Positions 1 through 8,624 of a stretch of DNA of 64,000 nucleotides are shown in pieces; within the stretch, counting starts at the first letter, position 1; every line of letters starts with the position of its first letter. The stretch comes from Allofrancisella guangzhouensis (GTDB taxonomy: Bacteria > Pseudomonadota > Gammaproteobacteria > Francisellales > Francisellaceae). The position numbers were made by a program, and so were the translations under genes. Location of the stretch: assembly GCF_000815225.1 (NCBI RefSeq), contig NZ_CP010427.1, positions 124,001-188,000 on the forward strand, read 5' to 3'. Below the pieces are notes generated by a model. It was not told the origin of the DNA. It did not search any database and saw only the letters and a list, made by a program, of their open reading frames with translations.

Positions 1-35
1 TTATTTTAACATCAATTATGTTTGGAGAAGTCTAA
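1..35 (+). CDS. mlaE: Lipid ABC transporter permease MlaE, C-terminal end only
   Basis: Only the last ten codons (reading ILTSIMFGEV) and a TAA stop at 33-35 are inside the window. The stop overlaps the mlaD start in a TAATG junction, the translational coupling expected in an mlaFED operon. The hydrophobic ending fits the last membrane segment of the MlaE permease, but the assignment depends mainly on position directly before mlaD. The rest of the gene lies to the left of the window. Confidence 0.55.
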   Translation, partial: ILTSIMFGEV

Positions 36-559
36 TGAGGAATAAATATTTTGAGACCTCTGTTGGTATTTTTATTATTTTAGGCGTTTTATGCTTAGTT
101 TTCTTGATATTTAAAGTAAGTGGCAGTTCATTTAAATCTTTTAATACTAATCACTACTCTATCCAAGCACAATTTAAAAATGTAGGTTCATTACGAATAA
201 ATGCTGCCGTAAAAATAGCTGGCGTAGAGGTCGGTCAAGTAACAAATATATCTCTTGAGAAAACATACAATGGTTTTATGGCTTTGGTTACCATATCCAT
301 GAATGATAGTGAAAAGATACCCGCAAATTATTCAGCTGCTATAGCTATGTCTGGTGTCCTTGGTGATAACTATATTGCTCTTAGTCCACCCAAAGAAGAT
401 ATTATGGCAGTAGCTGACCTAACTGGTAACTCAGCATCTGAAGATAAATATCTACACCAAGGTAGTATAATACCATTAGAAAATACTGAATCTGCTATTG
501 ATTTAGGATCGTTAATTAATACTTTCGTTGCTAATAAAAATACTGAAGATAGCAAATAA
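35..559 (+). CDS. mlaD: MlaD, MCE-domain phospholipid transport protein of the inner membrane
   Basis: This 174-residue protein has one N-terminal membrane anchor (about residues 9-27) followed by an MCE domain; the stretch around residues 45-70 (QFKNVGSLRINAAVKIAGV) is the typical MCE opening. In MlaFEDB complexes MlaD forms the periplasmic hexameric ring that passes phospholipids between the inner-membrane transporter and the carrier MlaC, maintaining outer-membrane lipid asymmetry. Length is normal for the family. It is coupled to the upstream permease by a TAATG overlap. Oddly, mlaC and mlaB do not follow: the next 260 bases hold no recognised gene, and mlaC-mlaB sit about 9 kb away on the other strand (9557-10515). 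Confidence 0.93.
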   Translation: MRNKYFETSVGIFIILGVLCLVFLIFKVSGSSFKSFNTNHYSIQAQFKNVGSLRINAAVKIAGVEVGQVTNISLEKTYNGFMALVTISMNDSEKIPANYSAAIAMSGVLGDNYIALSPPKEDIMAVADLTGNSASEDKYLHQGSIIPLENTESAIDLGSLINTFVANKNTEDSK

Positions 560-600
560 CATGAAATTTAGATTGTTCTAGATGTAATTTATTAGCCTTA

Positions 601-652
601 AAAAAACAACTGCAAGATTCTCTTATGGATTTAATGTATTCAGTTGTTTTTT
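601..652 (+). terminator. Possible terminator hairpin downstream of mlaD
   Basis: AAAAAACAACTG at 601-612 is the exact reverse complement of CAGTTGTTTTTT at 641-652, giving a 12-bp stem with a 28-base loop. The right arm ends in six Ts, so it could end mlaFED transcription. The loop is long for a terminator and the tail is part of the stem, so it may be only an inverted repeat. A run of seven Gs follows. Confidence 0.35.
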
Positions 653-738
653 GGGGGGGATTAGGACTATTAAAAGCTGGGATTAGAGAGATAACAAAGC
701 ACTATATGGATTGTGTTGAAGTTACCCATAAAATATAA
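625..738 (+). CDS. Possible small ORF or gene remnant
   Basis: An ATG at 625 opens 37 codons ending at TAA 736-738, reading MDLMYSVVFW at the start and ITKHYMDCVEVTHKI at the end. The same frame is open back to base 565. The composition looks protein-like, but there is no convincing ribosome binding site, it overlaps the hairpin at 601-652, and I recognise no family. It could be the degraded tail of a gene lost at a rearrangement point behind mlaD. Confidence 0.2.
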   Translation: MDLMYSVVFWGGLGLLKAGIREITKHYMDCVEVTHKI

Positions 739-759
739 GAAATTATTTTTCAAAATACC

Positions 760-787
760 TTGACTAAAGTAAAAAAGAGCTTATAAT
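760..787 (+). promoter_or_regulatory. Sigma70-type promoter of tRNA-Glu
   Basis: TTGACT at 760-765 and TATAAT at 782-787 are separated by 16 bases. The gap from the -10 box to the tRNA 5' end at 826 is longer than usual, so the primary transcript would carry a leader of about 30 bases. Confidence 0.7.
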
Positions 788-825
788 ATCCCACATGTCG
801 CTAGCCATAGCAACTTAAGTCTTAT

Positions 826-901
<76 letters not shown>

Positions 902-1049
902 AATTTATTTTTTTGCCTCATAAAAACTGTTTTACATTGATGTTTTATAAAGGTGACTGTTTATATCATATATTTTTGCAAAGATATTTACTTTTTTTGT
1001 CTAATTGCTATCATTAGATCTTGTTATTTAGTGAAATTAGGAAATTCAA

Positions 1050-2087
1050 ATGAAAATAGTAACAGCTGAATATATATGGATTGATGGTGCAAATCCTGTT
1101 GCTGGACTTCGTTCAAAATCTAGAATATTACCATATAAAGAAAACATCAAAATAGCAGATTTCCCAGAATGGAGTTTTGATGGATCCTCTACAAATCAAG
1201 CTACTGGTGATAATTCAGACTGTATACTTAGACCAGTTAATTTTGTTATAGACCCTTTAAGAGATAATGGTTACTTAGTTTTGTGTGAGGTTTACAACCC
1301 AGATAACAAAGCACCTCATAAAACTAATCACAGATCAAAGCTACAAGTGGCTTTAGAAAACCTAAAAGAGCATGATATATGGGCAGGGTTTGAACAAGAG
1401 TACACTATGTTCGTCGATGGCAGACCTCTTGACTGGCCAATAGTAGGCTTTCCTGGGCCTCAGGGACCATATTATTGTGGGGTAGGTGCTGATAGAGTGT
1501 TTGGTAGGGAGCTAGTTGAAAGACACTTAAAAGAATGTATAAAAGCAGGTATCTTGATATATGGTATTAATGCTGAAGTTATGCCCAGTCAATGGGAGTT
1601 TCAGATAGGTTATAGAGGCGTTGATGGTGAGGATGCTGGGATACTAAACGTTGCTGATCATACTCATATTGCTAGATGGTTACTTATAAGACTAGGTGAA
1701 GAATATGGTATAACAATTTCTTTTGATAATAAGCCTATCAAAGGCGATTGGAATGGTGCTGGCATGCATACTAATTTCTCTACTAAAGCAACTAGAGATC
1801 CTAAACAGGGTAAACAAGAGATTAAAAGAATAGTTAAAAACTTAGAAAAAAACCATAAAAAAGACATCTTAGATTATGGTTTTAACTTACATGAAAGATT
1901 AACTGGCTTACATGAAACTTGTGATATAAATACTTTTAAAGTTGGTGATGCTGATAGAGGCAGTTCGATTAGGATTCCAAAACCAGTTGCTTTAAAAGGG
2001 TATGGTTATTTTGAAGATAGAAGACCAGGTGCAAATGCAGACCCATATATAGTGGCTTTAGCTCTGGCTGCTGCTGTCGAAGCTTAA
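1050..2087 (+). CDS. glnA: Glutamine synthetase, short type II-like (GSII)
   Basis: This enzyme joins ammonia to glutamate using ATP and is the entry point of nitrogen assimilation. At 345 residues it is far shorter than the usual bacterial GSI (about 470) and matches the eukaryotic-type GSII. Visible motifs are DGSSTNQA (about 44-51), the metal-binding FEQEYT (114-119), QWEFQIG (181-187), NGAGMHTNFST (235-245) and PGANADPYIV near the C-terminus. GSII lacks the GSI adenylylation site, so the GlnE-type control of enteric bacteria should not apply. The start follows a TTAGGAAA stretch about 9 bases upstream. It is followed in the same direction by a glutaminase, which performs the reverse conversion. 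Confidence 0.93.
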   Translation: MKIVTAEYIWIDGANPVAGLRSKSRILPYKENIKIADFPEWSFDGSSTNQATGDNSDCILRPVNFVIDPLRDNGYLVLCEVYNPDNKAPHKTNHRSKLQVALENLKEHDIWAGFEQEYTMFVDGRPLDWPIVGFPGPQGPYYCGVGADRVFGRELVERHLKECIKAGILIYGINAEVMPSQWEFQIGYRGVDGEDAGILNVADHTHIARWLLIRLGEEYGITISFDNKPIKGDWNGAGMHTNFSTKATRDPKQGKQEIKRIVKNLEKNHKKDILDYGFNLHERLTGLHETCDINTFKVGDADRGSSIRIPKPVALKGYGYFEDRRPGANADPYIVALALAAAVEA

Positions 2088-2241
2088 CTTTTTTAAATTT
2101 GACTTCTAAAGAAAGATATTAGTTTTATGATAATATAATTTGTTAGATCCCTTAAATTTTATTCTTCTTTTTTGTAAAATAGATCTCTGTTAAAACGTTA
2201 ATTTAATATCTTTTATAATTTTTAATCCAAAGGGAATAAAT

Positions 2242-3789
2242 GTGAAAATTAAAACTAAAATAAATACAAGTTACTCTGTAGGTCAAGATCTTTACAAGAA
2301 TATTTTCCATGTTATTTGTAACGATAATGAATCTGTTACAAAATCAAGTATCTTAGGTGTTCTAGATGATTCTGGCGTAGCTAGAGATGATGTACGCGTA
2401 AAAACGTTAATTGAAAAACTAGGCAAATTTTCACGTACAGAAAATATTGGCTTCGAAGCTTTTAAAGATGTAACTTCAGATAGTATAAACCTTATAGAAA
2501 AGGCGATTAGTAAAAGTTTTGTAATCCCAGACTTCACTGCTTTCAGGACGGAAATACAAAATATTTACGAAGAAACTAAAAAAAATATCTCTGGAAAAGT
2601 AGCAAACTATATACCACAATTAGCCCGAGTTAATCCTGAGTTATTTGCGGTGGCTTTTTGTAGTGTTGATGGTCAGATGATTACCTTAGGTGATTATACG
2701 CATCCATATTGTGTTCAGTCTACAGCAAAAGCTATAACTTATTGTATTGCTACAGAATTAAATGGAGAAGATAAAGTTCATGAACATGTTGGTAGAGAGC
2801 CAAGCGGAGTTACATTTAATGCTATAGCTTTAAATAAATATAATCTTCCACATAATCCTTTGATTAACTCTGGAGCTATCATGACTTGTTCATTGATTAA
2901 ACCTGAGTGGAATATAGCAGATAGGTTTGAATATATTACTAAAGTCTGGAAAGACCTTTCAGGTGGCGAATCAGTGGGTTTTGATAATGCCACATACCAC
3001 TCAGAGAAAGAAACAGCAGATAGAAACTATGCTTTAGCTCATTACATGAAGGAGGTAGGAGCTTTCCCTCCTAAGACTGATATACATACTTCGTTAGACT
3101 TTTATTTTCAAACATGCTCGATTGAGGTTAATGCTAAAAAAATGGCAAAAATTATGTCTACTATAGCAAACGGCGGAATATGCCCATTTACGAATAAAAA
3201 GATTTTTTCACCCACAACTATTAGAAACTGTCTATCGATGATGTACTCTTGTGGGATGTATGATTTCTCTGGTGAATATGCCTTTTCTGTTGGCTTACCA
3301 GCCAAATCAGGTGTATCTGGTGCTTTGGTTATTGCTATCCCTAATGTCGGTGGGTTTGCAATATTCTCACCTAGGTTAGACTCTAACCATAACTCGGTTA
3401 GAGGGGTTGAGTTTAGCAGAAGACTAGTAAATAGATTTAGCTTTCACAACTATGATCATATTGATAGAAATGACAAAATAAATCCTGTAGAAAATAGAAT
3501 GTTGGCTGAATCAAACTTAGTTTTTGAGCTAATTTGGGCTGCAAGTACAGGAGATCTTTCTGAAGTTAAAAGAGCCGTTGCATTAGGAGTAGATATTAAC
3601 AAAGGAGATTATGATAAAAGAACAGCTCTACATTTAGCTGCTGCTGAAGGTCATGAGAACATTGTAAAATATTTAGTTAGCAAAGGAGCAGATATTTCAA
3701 CGACAGATAGATGGGGCAAAACACCTCTAGAGGATGCAAAAATAAACAATAACGAAAGCATTATAAATTTGTTATCCTGTAATAGTTAA
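2242..3789 (+). CDS. glsA: Glutaminase with C-terminal ankyrin repeats
   Basis: Hydrolyses glutamine to glutamate and ammonia. The core (about residues 110-410) is a serine-dependent beta-lactamase-like glutaminase domain with the S-x-x-K pair at Ser160 and Lys163 (VQSTAK) and conserved NPLINSGAI. An N-terminal segment of about 100 residues resembles the EF-hand-like region of longer glutaminases, and the tail (about 426-515) contains ankyrin repeats (RTALHLAAAEGHENIVKYL). At 515 residues it is far longer than the roughly 310-residue bacterial GlsA/YbaS type and resembles animal kidney-type glutaminase in layout. Translation must start at GTG 2242, because the ATG two bases earlier runs straight into TGA; AAAGGGA lies upstream at 2229-2235. 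Its stop overlaps that of convergent holA by four bases. Confidence 0.9.
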   Translation: MKIKTKINTSYSVGQDLYKNIFHVICNDNESVTKSSILGVLDDSGVARDDVRVKTLIEKLGKFSRTENIGFEAFKDVTSDSINLIEKAISKSFVIPDFTAFRTEIQNIYEETKKNISGKVANYIPQLARVNPELFAVAFCSVDGQMITLGDYTHPYCVQSTAKAITYCIATELNGEDKVHEHVGREPSGVTFNAIALNKYNLPHNPLINSGAIMTCSLIKPEWNIADRFEYITKVWKDLSGGESVGFDNATYHSEKETADRNYALAHYMKEVGAFPPKTDIHTSLDFYFQTCSIEVNAKKMAKIMSTIANGGICPFTNKKIFSPTTIRNCLSMMYSCGMYDFSGEYAFSVGLPAKSGVSGALVIAIPNVGGFAIFSPRLDSNHNSVRGVEFSRRLVNRFSFHNYDHIDRNDKINPVENRMLAESNLVFELIWAASTGDLSEVKRAVALGVDINKGDYDKRTALHLAAAEGHENIVKYLVSKGADISTTDRWGKTPLEDAKINNNESIINLLSCNS

Positions 3790-4766
3790 CTGACTAAACC
3801 AAAAACTATATCATTAAGTTTTAGATTAATATTTCCCTGCTTTGCTCCTTTTATACATAAATCTGTATCTAAACATTTTTGTAAACAAGACAGTATAATC
3901 TCAGAACCAATTCTATTTGCCAAACTTGTATAATATTTTTGTTTAGATGACCAAATATTGTTATCATCGAAAATCTTTTGATGGTGATTACGCTGTGTAG
4001 ATTTTAACTGAGAAATGATTCGCAATTCTCTTTTTAGAGCCCAAAGTATCAGGGGAGGTTTATCACTCTCATTAAGAATACTATTTAATATAGTCAAAGC
4101 TTTTGACTTTTGTTGGTTTAGAATAGCATCTGATAGATCAAAAACATCAAAATTAGTATGCTCATGTAAAAAAGGCTTTAAGACTTTATCATCAAAACTT
4201 TGTATATTTTGGCGTGAAAGAAGCTTTATAATCTGTTTAGCAGCTATTAAGTTACCTTCTGTCTTTTGTGCTAGCAATTGAACTGCCTCAGCTGTTAGAG
4301 TTATACTTGTTTGCTGCAACTCATGATTTATTATACTGATAGCATTAGTCATATTCGGCTGGTGTATATGTACGTGAATAGCATTTTGAGCTAGGCTTTG
4401 AAACCATTTACTTGATAAATTTTGCTTCTTAATAGCATTAAAGACCAACAAATAAACATTATCGCCAGGTTTTAAAATATTTTCTACCATAGCTTGTTGT
4501 AAAGATTTTTGAGGTGCTTTTTCAAAACTAAATTGTATAAGTTTTTCCATATTAAATAAGCTAAGGCTATCAGCTGCTTGATAAAGAATATCATGATTTT
4601 GCTCACTTAAATCATACCTAACTATTTCAAAATTTTTGTCTTTAAACTCAGTTGTGATTTTTTCAATAATATTATAACGCTGTAAAGGCTCATCTCCTGT
4701 AATTATAAAAAGTTTGTATCTTGCCAAGTCTGTCATTTTTATAAAGTCAAAATAGCTTAATTCCAT
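3786..4766 (-). CDS. holA: DNA polymerase III delta subunit
   Basis: HolA is the clamp-loader subunit that opens the beta sliding clamp during replication. The 326-residue length and the pattern (an early LFIITGDEPLQRYNIIEKI, then a DVFDLSDAILNQQKSKAL helix region and a C-terminal helical collar domain) fit the delta family. It lies alone on the minus strand between the glutaminase and the lipocalin. Its normal neighbours in enterics (lptE, leuS) are absent here. Sequence conservation in this family is low, so the call rests on the overall profile and length. Confidence 0.85.
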   Translation of the reverse strand: MELSYFDFIKMTDLARYKLFIITGDEPLQRYNIIEKITTEFKDKNFEIVRYDLSEQNHDILYQAADSLSLFNMEKLIQFSFEKAPQKSLQQAMVENILKPGDNVYLLVFNAIKKQNLSSKWFQSLAQNAIHVHIHQPNMTNAISIINHELQQTSITLTAEAVQLLAQKTEGNLIAAKQIIKLLSRQNIQSFDDKVLKPFLHEHTNFDVFDLSDAILNQQKSKALTILNSILNESDKPPLILWALKRELRIISQLKSTQRNHHQKIFDDNNIWSSKQKYYTSLANRIGSEIILSCLQKCLDTDLCIKGAKQGNINLKLNDIVFGLVS

Positions 4767-4844
4767 AAATTACAAATATTTAAATATGTTTATTTAACTA
4801 GTTAGTTTATTATATTAATAAAATATTACCAACAAAAAGATATT

Positions 4845-5360
4845 ATGAAAGCAAAGCTATTAATAGTTGTAGGATTTTTTTCTTTACTAGCAGGATGTGT
4901 GACAAAACCTGCCAATGTTCAACCAGTAGATGATTTTCAAGCAAATAAATATTTAGGTAAATGGTATGAAATAGCACGTTTTGACAATAGCTTTGAGAAA
5001 GAGATGACTAATGTATATGCCGAATATAGCTTAAATTCTGATGGTACAATAAAAGTTCTAAATAGTGGCGTAAATCCTAAAAGTGGTAAAAGAAGCTACG
5101 CCGAAGGAATAGCTAAATTTGTTGATGGAGAAAATACTGCATACTTGAAGGTATCTTTCTTTAGGCCATTTTATGGAGCCTATGTAGTATTTAATCTAGA
5201 TACGGATTATAAGTATGCTTATGTTGCAGGAGCAAATAAAGATTATCTATGGTTGTTATCTCGTACGCCGAAAATCCCAGAAAATATTAAAAAAGACTTT
5301 ATCGCTAAATCAAAAGCTCTAGGTTTTGATACAGATAAGCTTGTTTGGGTTAAACAATAG
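4845..5360 (+). CDS. blc: Outer-membrane lipocalin lipoprotein (Blc-like)
   Basis: The 171-residue protein begins with a lipoprotein signal peptide ending in the lipobox LLAGC, with Cys18 as the lipidated residue. The lipocalin signature follows: KYLGKWYEIARFDNSFE (the G-x-W motif), then YAEYSLNSDGTIKVLNSG and a late LLSRTPKIP segment. Blc family members bind fatty acids or lysophospholipids at the outer membrane and often respond to envelope stress. There is no partner gene in an operon. The ribosome binding site is weak (AAAAAGA). Confidence 0.9.
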   Translation: MKAKLLIVVGFFSLLAGCVTKPANVQPVDDFQANKYLGKWYEIARFDNSFEKEMTNVYAEYSLNSDGTIKVLNSGVNPKSGKRSYAEGIAKFVDGENTAYLKVSFFRPFYGAYVVFNLDTDYKYAYVAGANKDYLWLLSRTPKIPENIKKDFIAKSKALGFDTDKLVWVKQ

Positions 5361-5486
5361 ATCTCATATTTACCAATTCCTTTAACAACTCTTTTTAATT
5401 TTATATTTATACTATATACAGTTGTTTATATGAGTTTTATCAAATAGAATAAAATCTATTAAGAACCTAGTCTGAGATTTAAAATT

Positions 5487-6752
5487 ATGCGAGATGTTTC
5501 TAAGATCAATAAATTTGATCTTGGGTGGCTAGTTGTTAGTTTTGGGATGGCAATAGGGGCTGGTATAGTACTAGTTCCTGTAAGTATTGGTGTAGTTGGT
5601 TTTACGGTTTTTGCTATTTCCATATTAATAGCTTATCCAGGAATTTATTTATTTCAAAAACTATATATATGTACTTTATTTGCTACAAATAAGCCTAAAA
5701 TCTATAAAGATGTAATTAGTGAGCTTTTAGGAAAGAACTGGGCTATTTTTTTAGGTATGCTGTATTTTTTAATGATGCTAATTTGGACAGTAATATATGC
5801 AGAAGTTGTTGCTAAATCCTTAGCATCATATTTGTATTTATTTAATATCACCAATAATCCTCATCTTGAACAAAATATTTTATATAGTGCAATCTTAATG
5901 GTAGTTTTAATTTTTGCTGGAATGAAAAGTCAGAGAGTCCTAATAAGAGTATCAACTGTTTTTATAGTAGTTTTGATTGTGGCAATTATTGTAGTCTCTT
6001 TAGCTTTAATACCACTTTGGTCAACTGCAAATCTTACCACATTGCCCGATAATAGCTATGAGTTAATAACTAAAACTGTTATTATGCTACCATTTTCTCT
6101 AACTTCTATTCTTTTTATTCAATCATTAAGCCCAATGGTATTAGGCTACCGGCTTCGTTATTCTAACCTTGATAATACGAGAGTACTAAAAAAATGTTTA
6201 CATACTATGAAGCTTGCTTTTATTTTACTGGTTATATTTATAGGATTTTATGTATTATCATTTTCTTTTGTTATACCTAAACAATTTGCTTTAGAAGCAT
6301 CTGCTAAAAATCAATCAGCATTTTTACTATTAGAACAGCATGGCATGTCAAACATAGTTTTATATGTCTGTGGTATAGTAATTAGTATATGTGCTATTTT
6401 GACTTCTTTTTTAAGTATTTTAGCTGGCATGGCAGAATCTTTAAAAGGGGTATTAAGAATGAGTTTTAACCAACCAAGAGTAACCGAAAAAATAAGCCCT
6501 AAAGTTATAGATGTAATCGTTATTTTAATAATCTTTCTTTTAACTTGGTTATCTATAGTTTTTGACGCTCCAGTTTACATACTTGTACCATTGTCTGGCC
6601 CAATATTTGGTATTTTAGGTTGTTTAGCACCAGCGTATATGGTTTTCAAAGTTCCAGCTCTTAAAATATACAAAACAAACAGCATCTATTTTGTTATTTT
6701 TGTTGGAGCTATCTTGGTGATATCACCATTATTAACTCCAGCTTTTTCTTAG
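5487..6752 (+). CDS. Amino acid permease of the hydroxy/aromatic amino acid (HAAAP) family
   Basis: The 421-residue membrane protein has about eleven predicted transmembrane segments. Its N-terminal motif, DLGWLVVSFGMAIGAGIVLVP (about 11-31), contains the unwound-helix GAG typical of APC-fold transporters and is closest to SdaC/YhjV-type serine or aromatic permeases. It probably imports an amino acid by H+ symport; the sequence does not decide which one. It is a single gene with AT-rich flanks, followed by the interrupted LRR gene. Confidence 0.75.
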   Translation: MRDVSKINKFDLGWLVVSFGMAIGAGIVLVPVSIGVVGFTVFAISILIAYPGIYLFQKLYICTLFATNKPKIYKDVISELLGKNWAIFLGMLYFLMMLIWTVIYAEVVAKSLASYLYLFNITNNPHLEQNILYSAILMVVLIFAGMKSQRVLIRVSTVFIVVLIVAIIVVSLALIPLWSTANLTTLPDNSYELITKTVIMLPFSLTSILFIQSLSPMVLGYRLRYSNLDNTRVLKKCLHTMKLAFILLVIFIGFYVLSFSFVIPKQFALEASAKNQSAFLLLEQHGMSNIVLYVCGIVISICAILTSFLSILAGMAESLKGVLRMSFNQPRVTEKISPKVIDVIVILIIFLLTWLSIVFDAPVYILVPLSGPIFGILGCLAPAYMVFKVPALKIYKTNSIYFVIFVGAILVISPLLTPAFS

Positions 6753-6914
6753 ATTCAAACAAACTTTTTCAATTTATTGTAATTTTAGTGGGTCAAGAGC
6801 ATTATCTATTTGCATTATTTTATTTAAAATTTGTTTAAATAAGTTTTATTATTGTATTTTTTTGTTAATATTTGTTAATTATTTTTATTATTGTTTAAAA
6901 TTAGGAGTATGTGT

Positions 6915-7580
6915 ATGTGGAGTGAAAAAAAGCCCTTGATAGTAGGTGCTACTATGGACTTTCTTGACGGTAGAGGTTTTGCTTTATCTAGTAAAAATCT
7001 AGTTGGTAATGATGTTAAAAAAATAGTTGCCGCTATTAAAGGCGGCTTAGAATTTCGTCAAAGTCGCAATAAAAAAACTCATAATACAAAAGCTTCTATC
7101 GATCTCAGTAATAATAAAATTGGTGATAAAGGCATAAAGTACTTATCCGAACTAAAAACTCTAGACTACCTATACCTTTCAAATTGCGGTATTACCGATC
7201 ACGGTGCAAAGGATATAGCCAACAACATAACAAATTTAAAAGTATTAAACCTTTCCAAGAACTCTATTAGTCTAGATGGAGTTACAGCTATTGTTAATAA
7301 ACTAATAAACTTAGAATCTTTAGATATTTCAGAAAATTATATTGGATTATTAGGAGCAAAAGCTATTCAGAAGTGTAACAAATTAAGTGACTTGAATATT
7401 TCCAATGATAAATATCTTAACTCAACAGTAGAGATGAGAGAAGGAATGAAAGTATCTGACATTATCACTAATTTACCCAAAAACTTGAGGTCCCTAAGTC
7501 TAGCAGGTTATGTCGAATTAGATGATAAAATAGCAGAAGCTATAAAAAATCTTAACATGCTTAAACAAAATACTTGCTAG
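6915..7580 (+). pseudogene. Leucine-rich-repeat protein, N-terminal part, cut by an IS30 insertion
   Basis: The N-terminal half of an LRR protein, with repeats such as LDYLYLSNCGITDHGAKDIA and LKVLNLSKNSISLDGVTAIV of the ribonuclease-inhibitor type. The best start is ATG 6915, seven bases after AGGAG at 6903-6907; the ATG at 6909 is too close to that site. Genuine coding runs to 7575. The last codons and the TAG at 7578-7580 come from the inverted repeat of the inserted element. Removing 7576-8621 and one CTT copy joins this frame to the piece at 8625-9151, giving an uninterrupted protein of 395 residues. No signal peptide is obvious. Function is unknown; such repeats bind proteins, and the gene may once have encoded a host-directed or surface factor. 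Confidence 0.85.
7573..7575. repeat. Target site duplication, left copy (CTT)
   Basis: CTT directly outside the left end of the IS30-family element, matched by CTT at 8622-8624 outside the right end. A duplication of 2-3 bp is normal for this family. Only one copy is needed to restore the LRR frame. Confidence 0.75.
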
Positions 7581-7595
7581 ATTGTAGTCTCAATG
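7576..7595. repeat. Left terminal inverted repeat of the IS30 element
   Basis: Pairs with the reverse complement of 8602-8621, 17 of 20 identical. It contains the transposase stop codon (complement of 7577-7579) and the TAG that truncates the LRR gene on the plus strand. Confidence 0.88.
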
Positions 7596-8521
7596 TTTAT
7601 ACTGATTCCGAAATGTACCTCATTAGGTGTTAAATAATTTAAACATTTTTTAGGTCTATTATTCAAGTCAATTTGCAACTTTCTAAGATACTGATGAGAG
7701 ATATTACTAAAATCAGTACCTTTAGGAATAAATTGTCTGATATACCTATTCATGTTTTCATTTGTACCTCTTTGCCATGGACTATATGCATCTGCAAAGA
7801 ATACTTTAATACCAGTTTTATTTGATAAATTTTTGTGTTTAGCAAACTCTTTACCATTATCAAAAGTAGCTGTGGTAATTTTATTACCATTTGATGCTCT
7901 GTATAAAATTTGGTTAATTGAACTAGCTGTTCTATCTTTAGCTTTGCCTAGAATTGTGAATCTACTAACTCTATCTACCATAGTCAAAATAGCTCCTTTA
8001 TGATCTTTACCGACTATAGTATCACCTTCAAAATGATACAGCTCTTTTCTATCATTAGCTGCTTTAGGCCTTTGTGATATGTTGACTCTATCCTTTATCT
8101 TACCTTGATTTGAGGAGCCTTCTTTTTTGTATTTGTAACGCCTACCTTTGAAGAATAATAACTGTTTAAGGTTATGTCTTTGTATAAAGTTATAAACAGC
8201 TTTAAAACTTAGCTTAGCTATACCTTCATGCTTTAATCTACCACAAATTAACTCCGGTGATATTTTCTTTTTGAGTAAAGCTATTATCAGCTTTTTAACT
8301 TCATTAGTAAGTTTATGATTATTTGACTTTCTACGACTACAATACAACTTATGGGCTATCTCTGCAGAATAACTTTTACCTACTTTATTCCTTTTAAGTT
8401 CATTTATAACAGCTGTTTTACTAAATCCTATTTTATTAGCTATTGCTGCTTCTAAGTATCCTAATTTAAGTAAATTTTCTATATAATATCTATCTGAAAG
8501 AGTTAAATGTCTATGTGCCAT
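7577..8521 (-). CDS. IS30-family transposase
   Basis: A 314-residue DDE transposase. The N-terminus is a helix-turn-helix (LTLSDRYYIENLLKLGYLEA, then IANKIGFSKTAVINELKRN) that binds the element ends. The catalytic part shows FEGDTIVG (first Asp), TFDNGKEF (second Asp) and the IS30-typical QRGTNENMNRYIRQFIPKGT (Glu). It is full length with no frameshift, so it is probably active. An AGGAAC stretch precedes the ATG. The stop codon lies one base inside the end of the element. Confidence 0.95.
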   Translation of the reverse strand: MAHRHLTLSDRYYIENLLKLGYLEAAIANKIGFSKTAVINELKRNKVGKSYSAEIAHKLYCSRRKSNNHKLTNEVKKLIIALLKKKISPELICGRLKHEGIAKLSFKAVYNFIQRHNLKQLLFFKGRRYKYKKEGSSNQGKIKDRVNISQRPKAANDRKELYHFEGDTIVGKDHKGAILTMVDRVSRFTILGKAKDRTASSINQILYRASNGNKITTATFDNGKEFAKHKNLSNKTGIKVFFADAYSPWQRGTNENMNRYIRQFIPKGTDFSNISHQYLRKLQIDLNNRPKKCLNYLTPNEVHFGISINIETTI

Positions 8522-8601
8522 TTTTAGTTCCTGTTCGTTTATTTAAGTTCTTCTCAAACCTAATAAACTACATCTGGAACTCTCTTTCAACTATTTTAAA
8601 A

Positions 8602-8621
8602 CTTTCAGAATACAATCTAGC
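8602..8621. repeat. Right terminal inverted repeat of the IS30 element
   Basis: Reverse complement begins GCTAGATTGTA, as at the left end. It lies about 80 bases upstream of the transposase start. Confidence 0.88.
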
Positions 8622-8624
8622 CTT
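8622..8624. repeat. Target site duplication, right copy (CTT)
   Basis: Second copy of the CTT duplication, directly outside the right end of the IS30 element. Confidence 0.75.

Larger units (their letters stand above)
7576..8621 (-). mobile_element. IS30-family insertion sequence, complete
   Basis: The element is 1,046 bp, with terminal inverted repeats at 7576-7595 and 8602-8621 that match at 17 of 20 positions (outermost 11 bases GCTAGATTGTA identical). It is flanked by a 3-bp CTT duplication and holds one transposase gene filling most of its length. The ends were defined by the repeat match and by restoration of the host reading frame. It appears intact, so it may still be able to move. 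It was inserted within the LRR gene in the opposite orientation. Confidence 0.92.

Noticed and set aside
653-659. Run of seven Gs as a phase-variable tract
   Set aside because: It is not inside a gene I can support, so slippage would have no clear effect.
902-1049. Riboswitch or sRNA between tRNA-Glu and glnA
   Set aside because: No stable stems or conserved motifs seen; the gap is simply AT-rich.
3786-3789. Four-base overlap of the glsA and holA stops as an error
   Set aside because: Convergent genes ending in overlapping stops are common in compact genomes, and both reading frames are intact.
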